Shown here: one piece after another, positions 49,847 through 60,600 of the stretch | Layout of the letters: the number at the start of each line of letters is the position of its first letter | Position numbering within the stretch: the stretch's first letter is position 1 | Virus record (IMG/VR): IMGVR_UViG_3300046660_000219 | Location: 62,001 to 126,000 of that record | Strand: one strand, 5' to 3' | Origin: a virus | DNA: 64,000 nucleotides | Notes under the pieces: generated by a model | Databases searched by the model: none | Told to the model about the DNA's origin: nothing | Seen by the model: only the letters and a program-made list of their open reading frames with translations | Position numbers and translations under genes: made by a program

Positions 49847-52616
49847 TCTTATCAACCTTTTCACGCGATCCGATATTGTACTTGGTCTTCAAGGCTTCGA
49901 ATTGCTCGTGCGACAAACGCACAGCTCCGTTGCCTTTAGACTTACGCGCCGGGCTGACCAAAGCCAACCAAACAGATAGGTCTCTCTTGTAACGATGATC
50001 ACTTACTGTTTCGGCTACAGGCACGCCGCGCCAGCGGTTAGTCAGGGTGACCATGTGCTCTAGTTGCGCGTCACTCAAATAGGTAAGCTTGTTTTCAGCC
50101 GGCCATTCCATGCGAACCAGTCGGCCGTGATCGCCCTTAGCGAAGCGTAATACGCGACGATTACCGTCTTCTAGACGACGCTGATCTAGCTTCCATCGCC
50201 GATTTACCGGCTTGGCGAAGTTAGGCAGGTTGACGCCCTGACGATCTTCGAATAGCACCGCATTGGTTTCCCACGAATTGGTAGCCGCTGACGGATCAAC
50301 GACGTCCGAGATTTGCTGAGTGCCGTCGTGTTCTTCCGAGTAGCGTTTGACCAACGATAGATCTTGGATACGTAGCTTCTCGCGCTTGCCTTTGGCTTCC
50401 ATTACTTTTTTGATGGCAGCTTGTACGAAGGCAATACGTTTTTGATGCGCAGCACGCTCGCTAGGCGTAGCGCGTCGCTTGAACGATTTGTCACGCTCGT
50501 TGTTAAGCACGCTCGCCAGTTCCGGAGCCTTTTGCGAATCCACGGTGCTACGCAGCCCAGCCAACGAGCTTTGCATTTTGATGATGTCTTCGGCAAGCAC
50601 GTCAAAACCGTAAGTAGTCTCTGCCTTGATCGTATCATACAGTTTCAACACAGCCTTGGCTTGCTCCGCCATTTGCTCGCGGTTCAGCCCAGCAACCTTA
50701 TTTTCCACCAGGGCGTCGAGCGCTTGGCGGCGCGCGAACGCCCCCTTACCGTATTTAGTGCGCTGTTCATTGACAGCGGCTTGAGCCAAGGCCAATTCCG
50801 ATACAGAGTTGGCGACCACATCTTGTGTTCTCTTGGCTTTGGTGTGGTCGGTATCCCACGGCGCATCGTCTGACGCGGAGACATCGACCGAATGAACTCC
50901 TCCCGCGAATCCGCCTCCAGTAACCGCGACGCTCGTCCCCTTCGGCCGATCAGGGTCTTCCATTGATCGTCTACCATTAGGGCCATTTACGTTGACCTCT
51001 TTGTAACGAGCTTGCGGATCTTTGTAGGCTTCCATATCAGCGATTGCGTTGTTGACCATCTCTTCGATAGTCTTATCGCGCAAGTCCACATCGATGATCT
51101 TGGAGAACTTTGGAACGACCTCCATCACGAACTTGAAGCGACGGCCACCGCGCGCCTTGTCCACGTGGATACATAGGTAGGTGCGACCATCATAAACAAG
51201 GGTAGACCACGCCCAAACCAAGTCAGCATGATCCTTCATCGCCGTAGCGTACTTGAGTTCCGGCCGACCTTCGGTGAAGCGCATTTGCGCCGCCAGAACG
51301 ACAGTGCGACCCGAGACATTGGCATACACTTTCGCATCACGCGTAAGACCGTCCAGGGCTTGCCATTGCGCGGTATTACCCTCGCCACGCGCGCCAGCCA
51401 ACAGGCCGATATAGTCAACGTAGAGAACTTCCGCGTCGATCGACTCGGCGTGCGCGACAATCCAATCCCACGTCACACTTTGCGCCGGGGAAATCAGGGT
51501 CCAGTTGGCCCAGATCTCCTTTACGGTTTCGACGATGCGTGCGACGTTCTTCTCTAGGTTAGCCGCTCGCGTGTTCTCTACAATTTCTCGTAGGACGTCG
51601 ATGCTAGCGAGATTGGCAAAGAAGCGCTGATAGCACTGGTCTTCGTCCATCTCCAAAGAGTAGAACGCTACGCGCTTACCTTCAGCCGCTTGATTAATGG
51701 CGTGCTGAAGCATCATCACGGATTTATAGTTACTGGTGTCCGCACCGAACATGATCAGTGACTTGGGCTTAGACCCGCCGTTCACTCGATCGTAGGCTTT
51801 CATGCCCGTGGCATTGAGAACTTCTTGTCGCGACATCACCCGCATGGCGACGCTGAACAGATCTGTGTTTTCTGGGCCGGAGTCCGACGCGCCGCCGCTA
51901 ACAGAAATAGTACTAGAGTCGAAGCCCTGCGACAGGTTGGCGGCTTCACGTTGGAAGGTAGACAACGCCGTGTCTACATCCATACCGTCTTGACGCACCA
52001 TGTCACCGACGCGGTTCAACGCTTCGTACAGTTTCCGCTTCTTGGCGTAGTCATCCATGGTGCGGAACAGCGCGCGATACTGCTGATCCTTGCGGCACGG
52101 CTTGATGTGGTGCGCAACAATAGTAGCACTGATACGCTCACGCGACGCAACGCTGATAGACGGCTCGTTGAGCAACGTCTGGAAATCAGGAATAGTACCT
52201 GTGCGTTGATGTAGGAACTTGACGCGCTTAAAAGCGATTTTCACTTCCTGCGTGTGGAAGTGCTGTTCAGTCAAGTTACCCAGCATGGCAACGCTGGACG
52301 TCGTACTTTGACAGATCGACATCAGCGCCTTGATTTCAAGGGCGACGTTCTCACCCTTGGTGTCACGCGACGTGATGACTACTGTTTCTTCTTCGGGGAT
52401 AGCCGCACCCGCGCCGTCTTCTTCGAGAATGGTATCGCGAGCGATCTTACGCTTAGGACGGGCGACGTCGCGTTGCAGCGTACGCCGGCGCTTATCCCTA
52501 CGGTTTTCGTCCACTTCTCGGCGCAAACGGCTCTTACCCGCGCGCGGCTGCGTCGTATCGCGCCGCTTGATAGGCTTTTCGTCGTTGCTGTTTAGTTGGG
52601 CGTTAGCTAGCTTCAT
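49719..52616 (-). CDS. DnaB-type replicative helicase with long C-terminal extension
   Basis: The protein is 965 residues. Residues 1-75 are basic. Residues 90-235 resemble the N-terminal primase-interacting part of DnaB. Residues 265-500 are the RecA-like motor: SLIMFGADTSNYKSVMML holds a degenerate P-loop (291-299, Tyr where Gly is usual), AFYSLEMDEDQ matches motif H1a and EVLYVDYIGLLAG is the Walker B. Residues 500-965 are an extension with coiled coils and basic ends and no known fold. It unwinds DNA at the fork. The extension may bind primase, polymerase or other fork proteins. Confidence 0.72.
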   Translation of the reverse strand: MKLANAQLNSNDEKPIKRRDTTQPRAGKSRLRREVDENRRDKRRRTLQRDVARPKRKIARDTILEEDGAGAAIPEEETVVITSRDTKGENVALEIKALMSICQSTTSSVAMLGNLTEQHFHTQEVKIAFKRVKFLHQRTGTIPDFQTLLNEPSISVASRERISATIVAHHIKPCRKDQQYRALFRTMDDYAKKRKLYEALNRVGDMVRQDGMDVDTALSTFQREAANLSQGFDSSTISVSGGASDSGPENTDLFSVAMRVMSRQEVLNATGMKAYDRVNGGSKPKSLIMFGADTSNYKSVMMLQHAINQAAEGKRVAFYSLEMDEDQCYQRFFANLASIDVLREIVENTRAANLEKNVARIVETVKEIWANWTLISPAQSVTWDWIVAHAESIDAEVLYVDYIGLLAGARGEGNTAQWQALDGLTRDAKVYANVSGRTVVLAAQMRFTEGRPELKYATAMKDHADLVWAWSTLVYDGRTYLCIHVDKARGGRRFKFVMEVVPKFSKIIDVDLRDKTIEEMVNNAIADMEAYKDPQARYKEVNVNGPNGRRSMEDPDRPKGTSVAVTGGGFAGGVHSVDVSASDDAPWDTDHTKAKRTQDVVANSVSELALAQAAVNEQRTKYGKGAFARRQALDALVENKVAGLNREQMAEQAKAVLKLYDTIKAETTYGFDVLAEDIIKMQSSLAGLRSTVDSQKAPELASVLNNERDKSFKRRATPSERAAHQKRIAFVQAAIKKVMEAKGKREKLRIQDLSLVKRYSEEHDGTQQISDVVDPSAATNSWETNAVLFEDRQGVNLPNFAKPVNRRWKLDQRRLEDGNRRVLRFAKGDHGRLVRMEWPAENKLTYLSDAQLEHMVTLTNRWRGVPVAETVSDHRYKRDLSVWLALVSPARKSKGNGAVRLSHEQFEALKTKYNIGSREKVDKNEQAQARRISREAVAESTRRHCERVEAYRTVPEQREARQVYQ

Positions 52617-52653
52617 ACGCGGTTACCCCTGTAGAGATAAATTAGACCGCAAA

Positions 52654-52686
52654 AGGCCCCGTGCCGGGTTAGCAGCGACGGGGCCT
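52654..52686 (-). terminator. Terminator upstream of DnaB gene
   Basis: 9-bp stem AGGCCCCGT/ACGGGGCCT followed on the - strand by CCTTTTGC. It ends the upstream Xre-like gene transcript. Confidence 0.75.
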
Positions 52687-52778
52687 CGTGGTTAGCGGCT
52701 ATAGGCGGTATTTCGTCTAAGACGGTACAAAGTACAGGTCGGAAGTTGAGGACTAAATGGAATATGTCTAGAGCCTAT

Positions 52779-53171
52779 TTAATCGCTTCTAGCTTGGTTT
52801 TTACGCACCATTTTTACTGTGTAATCTAGCTTCAACTTGGCGTCCAGCAGATCCATAAACCTACAACCACTAGATAAAAGGTATACTAAGATAGACATGC
52901 TAGAGAATAATGGATTACGCGTCCGCACATAATCACTAACTGGTGAGGTCGTAAGTGAATTAGCAACGACCTCCCGCGCACACCGTGTTAGATGATCGAA
53001 TAATTCGATACGCTCCCAGGTATCTCGCGACAGATTCGGAAGCTCCTTATCGCGGATCTCGTAGTACGTAGAGCGCGACATGCCGCCCAGAAGCTTTAGT
53101 CGCTCTGGTACTGACAGTTTCCATTCATTCGCAGCGCGAACGAAGGTTGAAAAGGTTACCGCAGGGCTCAT
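52779..53171 (-). CDS. Xre/MbcA/ParS-type antitoxin-like protein (orphan)
   Basis: The protein is 130 residues. It has an N-terminal helix-turn-helix-like part (VPERLKLLGGMSRSTYYEIRD), then LSRDTWERIELFDHL and a RTRNPLFSSMSILVYLLSSG segment, then LLDAKLKLD. These match the order of the Xre/MbcA/ParS antitoxin family, which binds RES- or MbcT-type toxins. No toxin gene is adjacent. Phage copies might block a host toxin or act as transcription regulators. Call based on motif order, not alignment. Confidence 0.6.
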   Translation of the reverse strand: MSPAVTFSTFVRAANEWKLSVPERLKLLGGMSRSTYYEIRDKELPNLSRDTWERIELFDHLTRCAREVVANSLTTSPVSDYVRTRNPLFSSMSILVYLLSSGCRFMDLLDAKLKLDYTVKMVRKNQARSD

Positions 53172-53177
53172 CTACCA

Positions 53178-53546
53178 TTACTCACGACGTACGCGGGGCT
53201 CGACAGGATCAGACACGAAAACAAAGGTGGAGTACAGGAAACAGTCACCCGTGTAAGGTTCATCGTGAATGGTACACACGCGCAAGTGTGGACCTAGCTT
53301 CGGAAAGTCGTTGTTCACGTCACCGGTGAATTTGACAATGGTATCAACTCGTGGCCCTTGCAGCGGATCATGTGCAACCCGCTTGTCTTCCGCCCACGGT
53401 CCTTCGATGTAAAAGCGAAGCAAAGTACCCGGCGCTAGATGCTGTACAGCGTCCGAGGTCAAGCGAACACCGAAACGTTTAGCGGGTGGAATGTGATGCC
53501 ACGCCGATACGTGGTTGTGCGGAATTATCGGATATACGTCTTGCAT
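53178..53546 (-). CDS. Hypothetical protein
   Basis: The protein is 122 residues; ATG 53546 follows AAAGGTAACGAC. Strand-rich (TLLRFYIEGPW, DTIVKFTGDVNND, CFLYSTFVFVSD), with several His and Pro. No family recognised. Confidence 0.5.
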   Translation of the reverse strand: MQDVYPIIPHNHVSAWHHIPPAKRFGVRLTSDAVQHLAPGTLLRFYIEGPWAEDKRVAHDPLQGPRVDTIVKFTGDVNNDFPKLGPHLRVCTIHDEPYTGDCFLYSTFVFVSDPVEPRVRRE

Positions 53547-53556
53547 GTCGTTACCT

Positions 53557-55182
53557 TTATTTACCGTCACGGGCCTCACGTTTCAGCTTAGAGCCAAACG
53601 CGCCAAGGTAATCGTGACATGAGGGATCGATTTTGTAGACGCAATTCTTGGGACCAAGCTTGACGTCGGAGCGCGGCATGATCTCGCTTCGTAGCAGACC
53701 CTCAACCATGTTGGTATTGAACGGTAGATCATCCGCCATGATGATCACTTCCGGCTGTCGCTTACCATTTACTGGTGTAGATGCACGATAGGATAGTTGC
53801 GAGAACAACGGCCCGCCGTTCTCGCCACGAGCTGACATCGGGATCGGACAAAGCACCGCGCTAGGCCGTGCAACGTCGATCCCTTGCTTGATGATCGAAC
53901 GCATGCAAACCAACACTTGGATCGGTGAGTCGTCCTTATCAAACTCTTTTAGAACCTCGTCACGCTTCTTGGTCTTACCGTAGAACGGGATGGCAATGAT
54001 CTCCGATCCCGTACCATTCTTGAGCATGCGATTGCGCGCAACCAAGTTAATGCGGGCTACGACGTCGTCGATGTGTGCAACCTGATCTAACGGTACGATT
54101 ATCGCCGAGTGACCAGCGTCGAGCAGCGTGTAGACGAGCCGGGTAATTTGGCGATTACGATCAGCGTCGTTAGCCATCAACTTGCTAATCGCGTGCCACG
54201 CCTTGACCCGCATATTACCATAAAGGCCAGTCTTGTGAATCTTGATCAGTGGCTTGAGTCCGACGTTCTTGGTCTTAACCACCACTGGACCAAGGATGGT
54301 ATCAGCTAAACGGTAGCGGCCATCCTTGCGGCGCGGCGTAGCGCTCAAACCTAGACGGTACGGCATGTCTAACCGAGACAGAAAACGACTGTACGCGTCC
54401 GCCCCGGCCATATGGCATTCGTCTACGATGAGTAGACCGTATTTACCTTTTACGAAACGAACGACGTTGTCCGCGCCATCTTCACGGATCATCTTCTGGT
54501 ACGCCAACAGCGCGACATCGTGTGGCTTCAGGAAGTCGCTCATCTTGTCGATGATGATGATGCGCTCCGGTTTGGCGTCGGTCATGCGTACGCGCCGCTC
54601 GCCGCCAATGTACGTCTCACGAAACTGTTTGAGTAGATCGATACGATCGGTAACGATCAACGTGCGTAAACCAACGTGGCAACTGATCGCTGCGGCCATT
54701 ACCGTTTTGCCGCTACGCGCGCTGGCCCATATCACCCCCATGAGATGATCTAACCATTTGTCCACCACGGCGATCTGATCGACACGGGTTGTACCATCTG
54801 GCGCGGGGCTGCCGTCGTACAGATCGCGGATCAATTTGAGTGGTCGTTTAAGGGTACGACCAGCGAAATCTCGATCATCGCGTAAACGCAAATCAACGTC
54901 CAGACGACGTTCTATTTCTGCCTTGGCTCCCAAGGGGAACGACAGGTGTGTGATACGGCCACGCTTGTCCTTTATTTTTTTAGCCAAGAAGGCACGACCG
55001 TTGTAGTTCTCACAAGTCTCGCAGTCTACGACCGGCCGCTTCTTGACCAGCGGGCACTTCATACAGTTATAGTCGTTGAAACTATCTACCGAAAAGCCAT
55101 CCACGATGTCTTTAGGATCAAAACCGTCGAATTCCGTAACCGGAATGACAATTTTGTCTCGCATAACGCCGCGCACACGCAT
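53557..55182 (-). CDS. SF2 helicase with N-terminal zinc motif (UvsW-like)
   Basis: The protein is 541 residues. Residues 40-57 have two CxxC pairs (CMKC and CETC). The SF2 motifs are complete: P-loop ASARSGKT (153-160), LIVDECH box (252-258), SATP (280-283), and the RecA-like second domain with QVLVCMRSIIKQGIDV (motif V). UvsW and RecG-like enzymes remodel branched DNA during recombination-dependent replication, which fits the neighbouring RecA gene. Start at ATG 55182 has a weak site. Confidence 0.82.
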   Translation of the reverse strand: MRVRGVMRDKIVIPVTEFDGFDPKDIVDGFSVDSFNDYNCMKCPLVKKRPVVDCETCENYNGRAFLAKKIKDKRGRITHLSFPLGAKAEIERRLDVDLRLRDDRDFAGRTLKRPLKLIRDLYDGSPAPDGTTRVDQIAVVDKWLDHLMGVIWASARSGKTVMAAAISCHVGLRTLIVTDRIDLLKQFRETYIGGERRVRMTDAKPERIIIIDKMSDFLKPHDVALLAYQKMIREDGADNVVRFVKGKYGLLIVDECHMAGADAYSRFLSRLDMPYRLGLSATPRRKDGRYRLADTILGPVVVKTKNVGLKPLIKIHKTGLYGNMRVKAWHAISKLMANDADRNRQITRLVYTLLDAGHSAIIVPLDQVAHIDDVVARINLVARNRMLKNGTGSEIIAIPFYGKTKKRDEVLKEFDKDDSPIQVLVCMRSIIKQGIDVARPSAVLCPIPMSARGENGGPLFSQLSYRASTPVNGKRQPEVIIMADDLPFNTNMVEGLLRSEIMPRSDVKLGPKNCVYKIDPSCHDYLGAFGSKLKREARDGK

Positions 55183-55192
55183 CAGGCACTAC

Positions 55193-55396
55193 TCATTTGA
55201 ACAAGAAAAGATGGGAAGTCGTTAGGACCTTGGCGGCGCGCTCTTCGTTAGCTCGAATTTCAGCACGAGCTTCTTCAGAAACACGGCCCGTCCATGCCGG
55301 GCACAACTCCTTTAAATTATAACTTCTGGTGTTAGGTGATACACCGCCAATATTTAGCACTCGCCACCCGTCTTCTACCTTTTTCTCGTCCGACAT
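55193..55396 (-). CDS. Small hypothetical protein
   Basis: The protein is 67 residues, polar, with a helical middle (SEEARAEIRANEERAAKVL). No known family. Ten bases separate it from the SF2 helicase gene. Confidence 0.48.
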   Translation of the reverse strand: MSDEKKVEDGWRVLNIGGVSPNTRSYNLKELCPAWTGRVSEEARAEIRANEERAAKVLTTSHLFLFK

Positions 55397-55408
55397 GTGA
55401 TGCTCCGG

Positions 55409-56092
55409 TTAGACTTGTCGGGCGCGAGGTCCCAGCACGAGGTTGGCAGTCTTGATCAGGCGATCGTAAGTGAAAGCGCCCTGGTCGATGTCTTTGATGA
55501 CGTCGTTGGCGATGTCGATGAACCGTTCGGCGGCCTTGGTGGCTTCGACTGCTTTGTCAAAGTGCGATTCGATCGCCGCATCGACGTTAGTCAGAGCACC
55601 GTACAGTTTCTTGAACTCCGCCGCGTGCTGTGACTTGAGGTGACGACGCAACAGAGACAGACCATCAGTCAGTGCTGCTGAACCTTCCTTCACCTTCATT
55701 ACCATTTCCGTGATGTTGGAGCGCTCACGGAAATCCCGGATTTGCGATTCAGTGACCGGGCGCATCTGGCCGTCGTTCAGGTTCTCGTATGATAGTTTAC
55801 TGTTTCGGATGATGCGCTTGCGTTGGATGTCGAACACTCGCTGCATCTGCTCCTGATACCCTTCTCCAACCAAGCGCTCAACTTGACGCGAGAAATCCAG
55901 GCAGCGTGGGTCACGCATCCAAGCATGTATAGGCTCGGGTAGGTTCTCGACTAACGACTTACGGGAGGTTAAATCCAGAGCGCGCCGCTCATCATCGCGC
56001 TTGTTCGGTCGCACGGGCCGTTGTTTGCGCTCTACAGGTAGAGCCCTGCCGTTACTCTTACTAAGAACAGGTTTAATGGATACTTTAGCCAT
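55409..56092 (-). CDS. Hypothetical helical protein
   Basis: The protein is 227 residues, basic at the start (ERKQRPVRPNKRDDERR) and helical throughout (HLKSQHAAEFKKLYGAL, AERFIDIANDVIKDI). Start overlaps the upstream stop (TAATG). It sits between clamp-like and helicase genes and may be a fork accessory factor. Confidence 0.5.
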   Translation of the reverse strand: MAKVSIKPVLSKSNGRALPVERKQRPVRPNKRDDERRALDLTSRKSLVENLPEPIHAWMRDPRCLDFSRQVERLVGEGYQEQMQRVFDIQRKRIIRNSKLSYENLNDGQMRPVTESQIRDFRERSNITEMVMKVKEGSAALTDGLSLLRRHLKSQHAAEFKKLYGALTNVDAAIESHFDKAVEATKAAERFIDIANDVIKDIDQGAFTYDRLIKTANLVLGPRARQV

Positions 56093-56502
56093 TAACGGTT
56101 ACTCCGTTTGTCAACCCGGATCGCCACCAAGGCGTTGCGGGAGTCGAACTCGTAAAGGATAAGATCGGGAAGGGCACGCATGAGCGGGCGTGCTAATCCT
56201 ACGTCCAGACCTTTGCGCGCACTTTCTGTAGAAATAGTAGCAGTTGTAGCGGTGATTTCGCACGTCATACCAAGCGGGTAGTAGACCACCAGACCAACTT
56301 GTGTCGAACCGGACATGACAGCTGTTAAAGTAAAAGGTACTGCCTTGGAGACGTACGCTGTTTCCGTCAGTGACATCTTGGCGCGGAACGGCTGGCGCGT
56401 GCGGAACAGTAACGCGCGCTCCTTTATCCGATGTTGCTGTAGATCGAAGAACGAGGCTGGCGCGATTTGCTCCAGTAGGACGAAATGCTCTGGTGCTAGC
56501 AT
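56092..56502 (-). CDS. Hypothetical protein
   Basis: The protein is 136 residues, strand-rich middle (FTLTAVMSGSTQVGLVVYYPLGMTCEIT) and Arg-rich ends. Coupled to both neighbours. It lies six bases below the clamp-like gene. Unknown function. Confidence 0.5.
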   Translation of the reverse strand: MLAPEHFVLLEQIAPASFFDLQQHRIKERALLFRTRQPFRAKMSLTETAYVSKAVPFTLTAVMSGSTQVGLVVYYPLGMTCEITATTATISTESARKGLDVGLARPLMRALPDLILYEFDSRNALVAIRVDKRSNR

Positions 56503-56507
56503 CGCGC

Positions 56508-57605
56508 CTACTCCCGAACCGAGTCGCCAGCAACCATGACGACCGTGGCAAGCTTCTCGTAGGTTTTGTCTTTACCTTTACCTACTTCATCCGTGATATC
56601 GATGCGCAGATTGTCGGCGTTGTGCGTGATCTTGGCTACGGCGTGTTTGCTCAGCGAAATACCTTTTAACGCCGTCGCGAACATCTTGGTGTGTAGCAGA
56701 ACGTCTCCGTCGTGTTCGGTCGTGGCTTGGATCGTCTCACTGAACACACCGTTGACGTTGCTAACAGTAACCGACAGTGCGCTGTTGTTGGGGGCTTGTG
56801 GGTTCTTCTTGTAGCGCAAGCGCAGCGACGTGGTCTCTTCCGGCATGAGTTTTGTTACAGCCGTAACGACGTCACGCAAATCGGTAGCCTGCACTGAGAA
56901 TGAGTTGCCGGTAATGGCGCGAGTGTTGTCAAGCAACTCACTCAGCACTGGGAAGTCTACCGGCGGCATAGCCATGCTAACGGTCACGGGAATCTTGGTA
57001 ACCGCCGTCGCCTGGAACTCACCAGTAATACTAAACATATCGTCATTTGAACGCAGGCGGATGTTCATCAAACCCTTTGTCGCCGGGAGCATCTTGGCCG
57101 GGAACGTACCACGCTCACTGACCTCTTGTCCGTAGATAAAGGTATTGACGTAATCACTGATTAGACCAACCACCCCACCAGACTTGCGACGGCTGAACGC
57201 CACCCACACATCCGCACCAAACGCATCGGTAGTGTTGACGTTCAGGAAATCCGGCGGTACCAGCCCGTCACCCGGCAACGCCTTCACACCAGCCGCCAAC
57301 TCACTGTCTAATACATCGCACGGCAGTTGTACTTTCCACCGTGGCCCGTAAACACTAAACAGTGACCCGTCCACAGCCATCATCGCATCGTCACGTAGAG
57401 CGTTCTTCAGTGGTTGTGTTTGAACGGAAACGGTACCACGATGAGGCCACAGAGTGTCTAGGTTTTCCATAGTCATTAGCGCCTTGACGTGAGTCACACC
57501 GTCCGTGCAACTCACTTCAAGTTTATCACCGCCGCGCCGGATGAACGTGACGATCTCCGGCTTGGTTAAGTCTGTCATGTACTTGAACAGCTTCGTCAGT
57601 TTCAT
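56508..57605 (-). CDS. Possible sliding clamp (DnaN-like)
   Basis: The protein is 365 residues, which is the length of bacterial beta clamps. It shows three roughly equal beta/alpha parts and lies next to the polymerase, 18 bases apart. No specific motif proves it. The N-terminus (LTKLFKYMTDLTK) and the spread of strands fit a clamp. A clamp would tether the polymerase. The alternative is another polymerase-associated beta protein. Confidence 0.42.
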   Translation of the reverse strand: MKLTKLFKYMTDLTKPEIVTFIRRGGDKLEVSCTDGVTHVKALMTMENLDTLWPHRGTVSVQTQPLKNALRDDAMMAVDGSLFSVYGPRWKVQLPCDVLDSELAAGVKALPGDGLVPPDFLNVNTTDAFGADVWVAFSRRKSGGVVGLISDYVNTFIYGQEVSERGTFPAKMLPATKGLMNIRLRSNDDMFSITGEFQATAVTKIPVTVSMAMPPVDFPVLSELLDNTRAITGNSFSVQATDLRDVVTAVTKLMPEETTSLRLRYKKNPQAPNNSALSVTVSNVNGVFSETIQATTEHDGDVLLHTKMFATALKGISLSKHAVAKITHNADNLRIDITDEVGKGKDKTYEKLATVVMVAGDSVRE

Positions 57606-57623
57606 ACTATTTGTCCCTTGTGG

Positions 57624-60600
57624 TTAGGCGGCCCGACGAACATGGCGACGACGATTGCTAGGGCGTTTGGTGCGGCGTGCGTCACGTTGTGCCGTGTCAC
57701 GATTAGGCCGCTCGACTTGCTGTTCAGTACGATTTCCAGTCGAACGGTTAGTGGCGTTGGTTTCTAGATCACGCCAATCCGGCATACGTAGTTGTGCAAT
57801 ATCAGACGCGCGCAGCAGCATCCTAGTAGAGGGTTTCGGCAGTTCCCCCTTGTCTCTGGCTACCTTTCTGTCGTCCAAATCGCGTTGCAGTTCAGTCTTA
57901 CGCAGACGCCACATGATGTCGATGTTGTGTAGCAAGTCCTTGCGATCTTTTGGGGTGTCGCACAATGGTAGAAGATGCTCACGCCACGACTGTACCGAAC
58001 CATCAAGCGTCGTCATCTCTGCCATGTTCTTACCGACCTCTTGTTCGATCTCAAAATCGACGTTGAGGTCTAGCCCGTAGTTGTTGAAGTAACGCGCAAT
58101 GGCTGAAGTCGCTGCGTGCTCGGCGAGATACGACGTCAGCGGAGCAAGAATGGTAGGTGTCTCTTGCTCTTGGCTGTCGTGCACCGCATTCATCGTACCG
58201 ATGTGCTGGCACAGAGGCGCAATGATTCGGTGATCCTTGGCTAGCTCACGTTCGAAGTTAAACAACATGCGCTCGAAACGGTTGATGGCGATGTAACCGA
58301 CTTGCGACAGCGGGCCTTGGATTAGGCTGTTTGGACCGCGCCGATCCATGGCCTTGTGTACCCTTTTGGCCGCATGCCGATAACCATCAAGGTGACGCCG
58401 CCCGCCAAAGATATTGACCGCGTAGAAGTTATCCATACCGTCTTTGTGGACTTTAGCGATCCACGCAGCCCCGGTGGGGAATTTCTTGAAGAACAGTTGT
58501 TGCAGGGCTTCGGCTTCTTCGACCGTGATCCCCAATTCCTGTGCTAGCGACGGTCCCGCGCGTCCATAAATAGTACCGAAGATGACACCCTTGATCTGGT
58601 GACGTAGTGGGTCGCTTTTATCTACCTTTTTTTGGAAAAACAGCTCGACGTTCTGAATGTGAATATCTGCTTCGGCTTTCCATTTTGCCATCGCAGCTTC
58701 ACGCATGTTAGCGCCAGCAACGCGGAACTCCTTGTGCAGTTGGATGGAGTTATGGAAGCGCTCGGCTAGCACCATATCGTTAGGGATGATCGCGTAGCCG
58801 CGAACTTCGTTGGCGTTGAAATCCTGTTTGATGATAATCTTACCATATTCGGCCGAGAACTGACGCTTGACCAACTTGGCGAGCTTACCACGTTGTGGAA
58901 TGTTCTGAAGGTTCGGTTCTGACGAAGACGATCGACCCGTCAGAACGTTAATGAACCCGTAGCTAGAACGAATACGCTTGGTCGCAATAGCATCCGGATT
59001 ACGCGTCATAATCTTGGCGAACGCGTCAACGAAGCCGGTCTTTACCTTTTTGGCTTCGTTGTAGGCCATGAAGTCAGCGACTTCTTGCACCATCGAGTTG
59101 GCCTTAAGGAAGGCCTTGCCGACAGAGGGCTTGCCACTCTTGGTAATGACGCTGGCCTGAAGGCCAAGAACGTCGAAAAACAGTATGGATTGAGCATCCT
59201 GTTTGTCGATGTCGAAGACTTGCGCCGTACCTGTAGACCACAGCGTTTTGGTAGGTGCGCCGCGTTTGCGCAGCAGGATTTGGTTGGCGCGTTGTGCTGC
59301 TTCTGACGCTTGCAGCTTTTGCTTGTTCTCGCGTAGCGCCGTACGCAGAGGTCCGTCACCTAGACGTAGTGATAAAAGGTACGGAATATCAACAGGGATA
59401 CCGCGCTTTTCCATCGATGCGAATACGTGCGGCATTTCGCCCGCGTGGATCACGTATCGTTCGAAATCAGTATACCCCGTGTCGCGCGCCCGTTGCAACT
59501 GCAACTCGTGGATCCACCACGGCGTGAACACGTCGAGCACACCGTACGGAGCGATGCGCTCTAGCGGCTGCGACGCCATCGTTGAACGCTGGTCCTTGGC
59601 CAGCATGTCTTCGGGGCGCGTATAACCGTGGTCGCGTTCGAGGCGTTCAAGCGCCCAGGCCGACAGACCGGTTGCGCTGTAGAACTTACGGTTTTCGTTG
59701 TGCGCCCACGCACCAACCGCAACGTCGTACATCCTAAATGGTAGATGGCGACAACCGATGACGCTACGTAGAATGATGCACTCGTACTTCAGGTGCGCGC
59801 CGATAACCTTGCCTTTGAAGTTCTCAAAGAAGTCCTTGAGCATAGCGCGAATTTCGTCGCGCTCCTTCTCTAGCCACGGAGACTCAAAGTGCACAAAGGG
59901 TAGAAAGTACGCCTTGCTGCGCGAGACAGCAATCTGCACCGAGATCAGGTTGTTGACGATGCGGTTCAGGTTGTCGCCTTCGGTGTCGAGTGCGATGGTT
60001 TTGACCTTGGCAAGGGCCGCGAACATCTCGCGTACCTTGGGCATGGTATCTACCATTACAAATGATGTTTCCGGCGGTACGATGGTGTATCGGTTCTTGC
60101 CGCGTCGCAGCGTACGCGCGTGCTCGACGACCTCACCTAGCAGCGACGACGTAGTTTCGTCATTAACGGTAAAGTGCGTGGCGCACGTCGTCCAAATAGA
60201 CTTGATACCTTTGAACTCAAACATGCGGCCGATCATCGGCTTATCGCGATGTAGAGCTTGCGCACCCAAGAACAGGATGCGCTCAGGTTTAATGGAATCA
60301 ATCCACTTCTCAAGGCGACGATCAAACGCGGCTAGCGCTACCGCGCGCTGCGTCGGCGTAAGGCTCTTGACCCGGTGGATTGGATAACCAATAGCTACTG
60401 TTTCCCAATCGTCATAGCCGGCCAGATCAAGCATGCGATCGACAGTTTGCGATGGCGTGTTGATTGGTTGGCCCCAATCGTTGAGATCAGCCTTGTATGT
60501 GTGTAGTTCGTTCTTGCTGATGTCGTGATTGGTTACAAAACCATAGACGATTAACAGACGCTTGTGTTCGCCTCTCGCGAAGGTGCGCAACTCGACCGGT

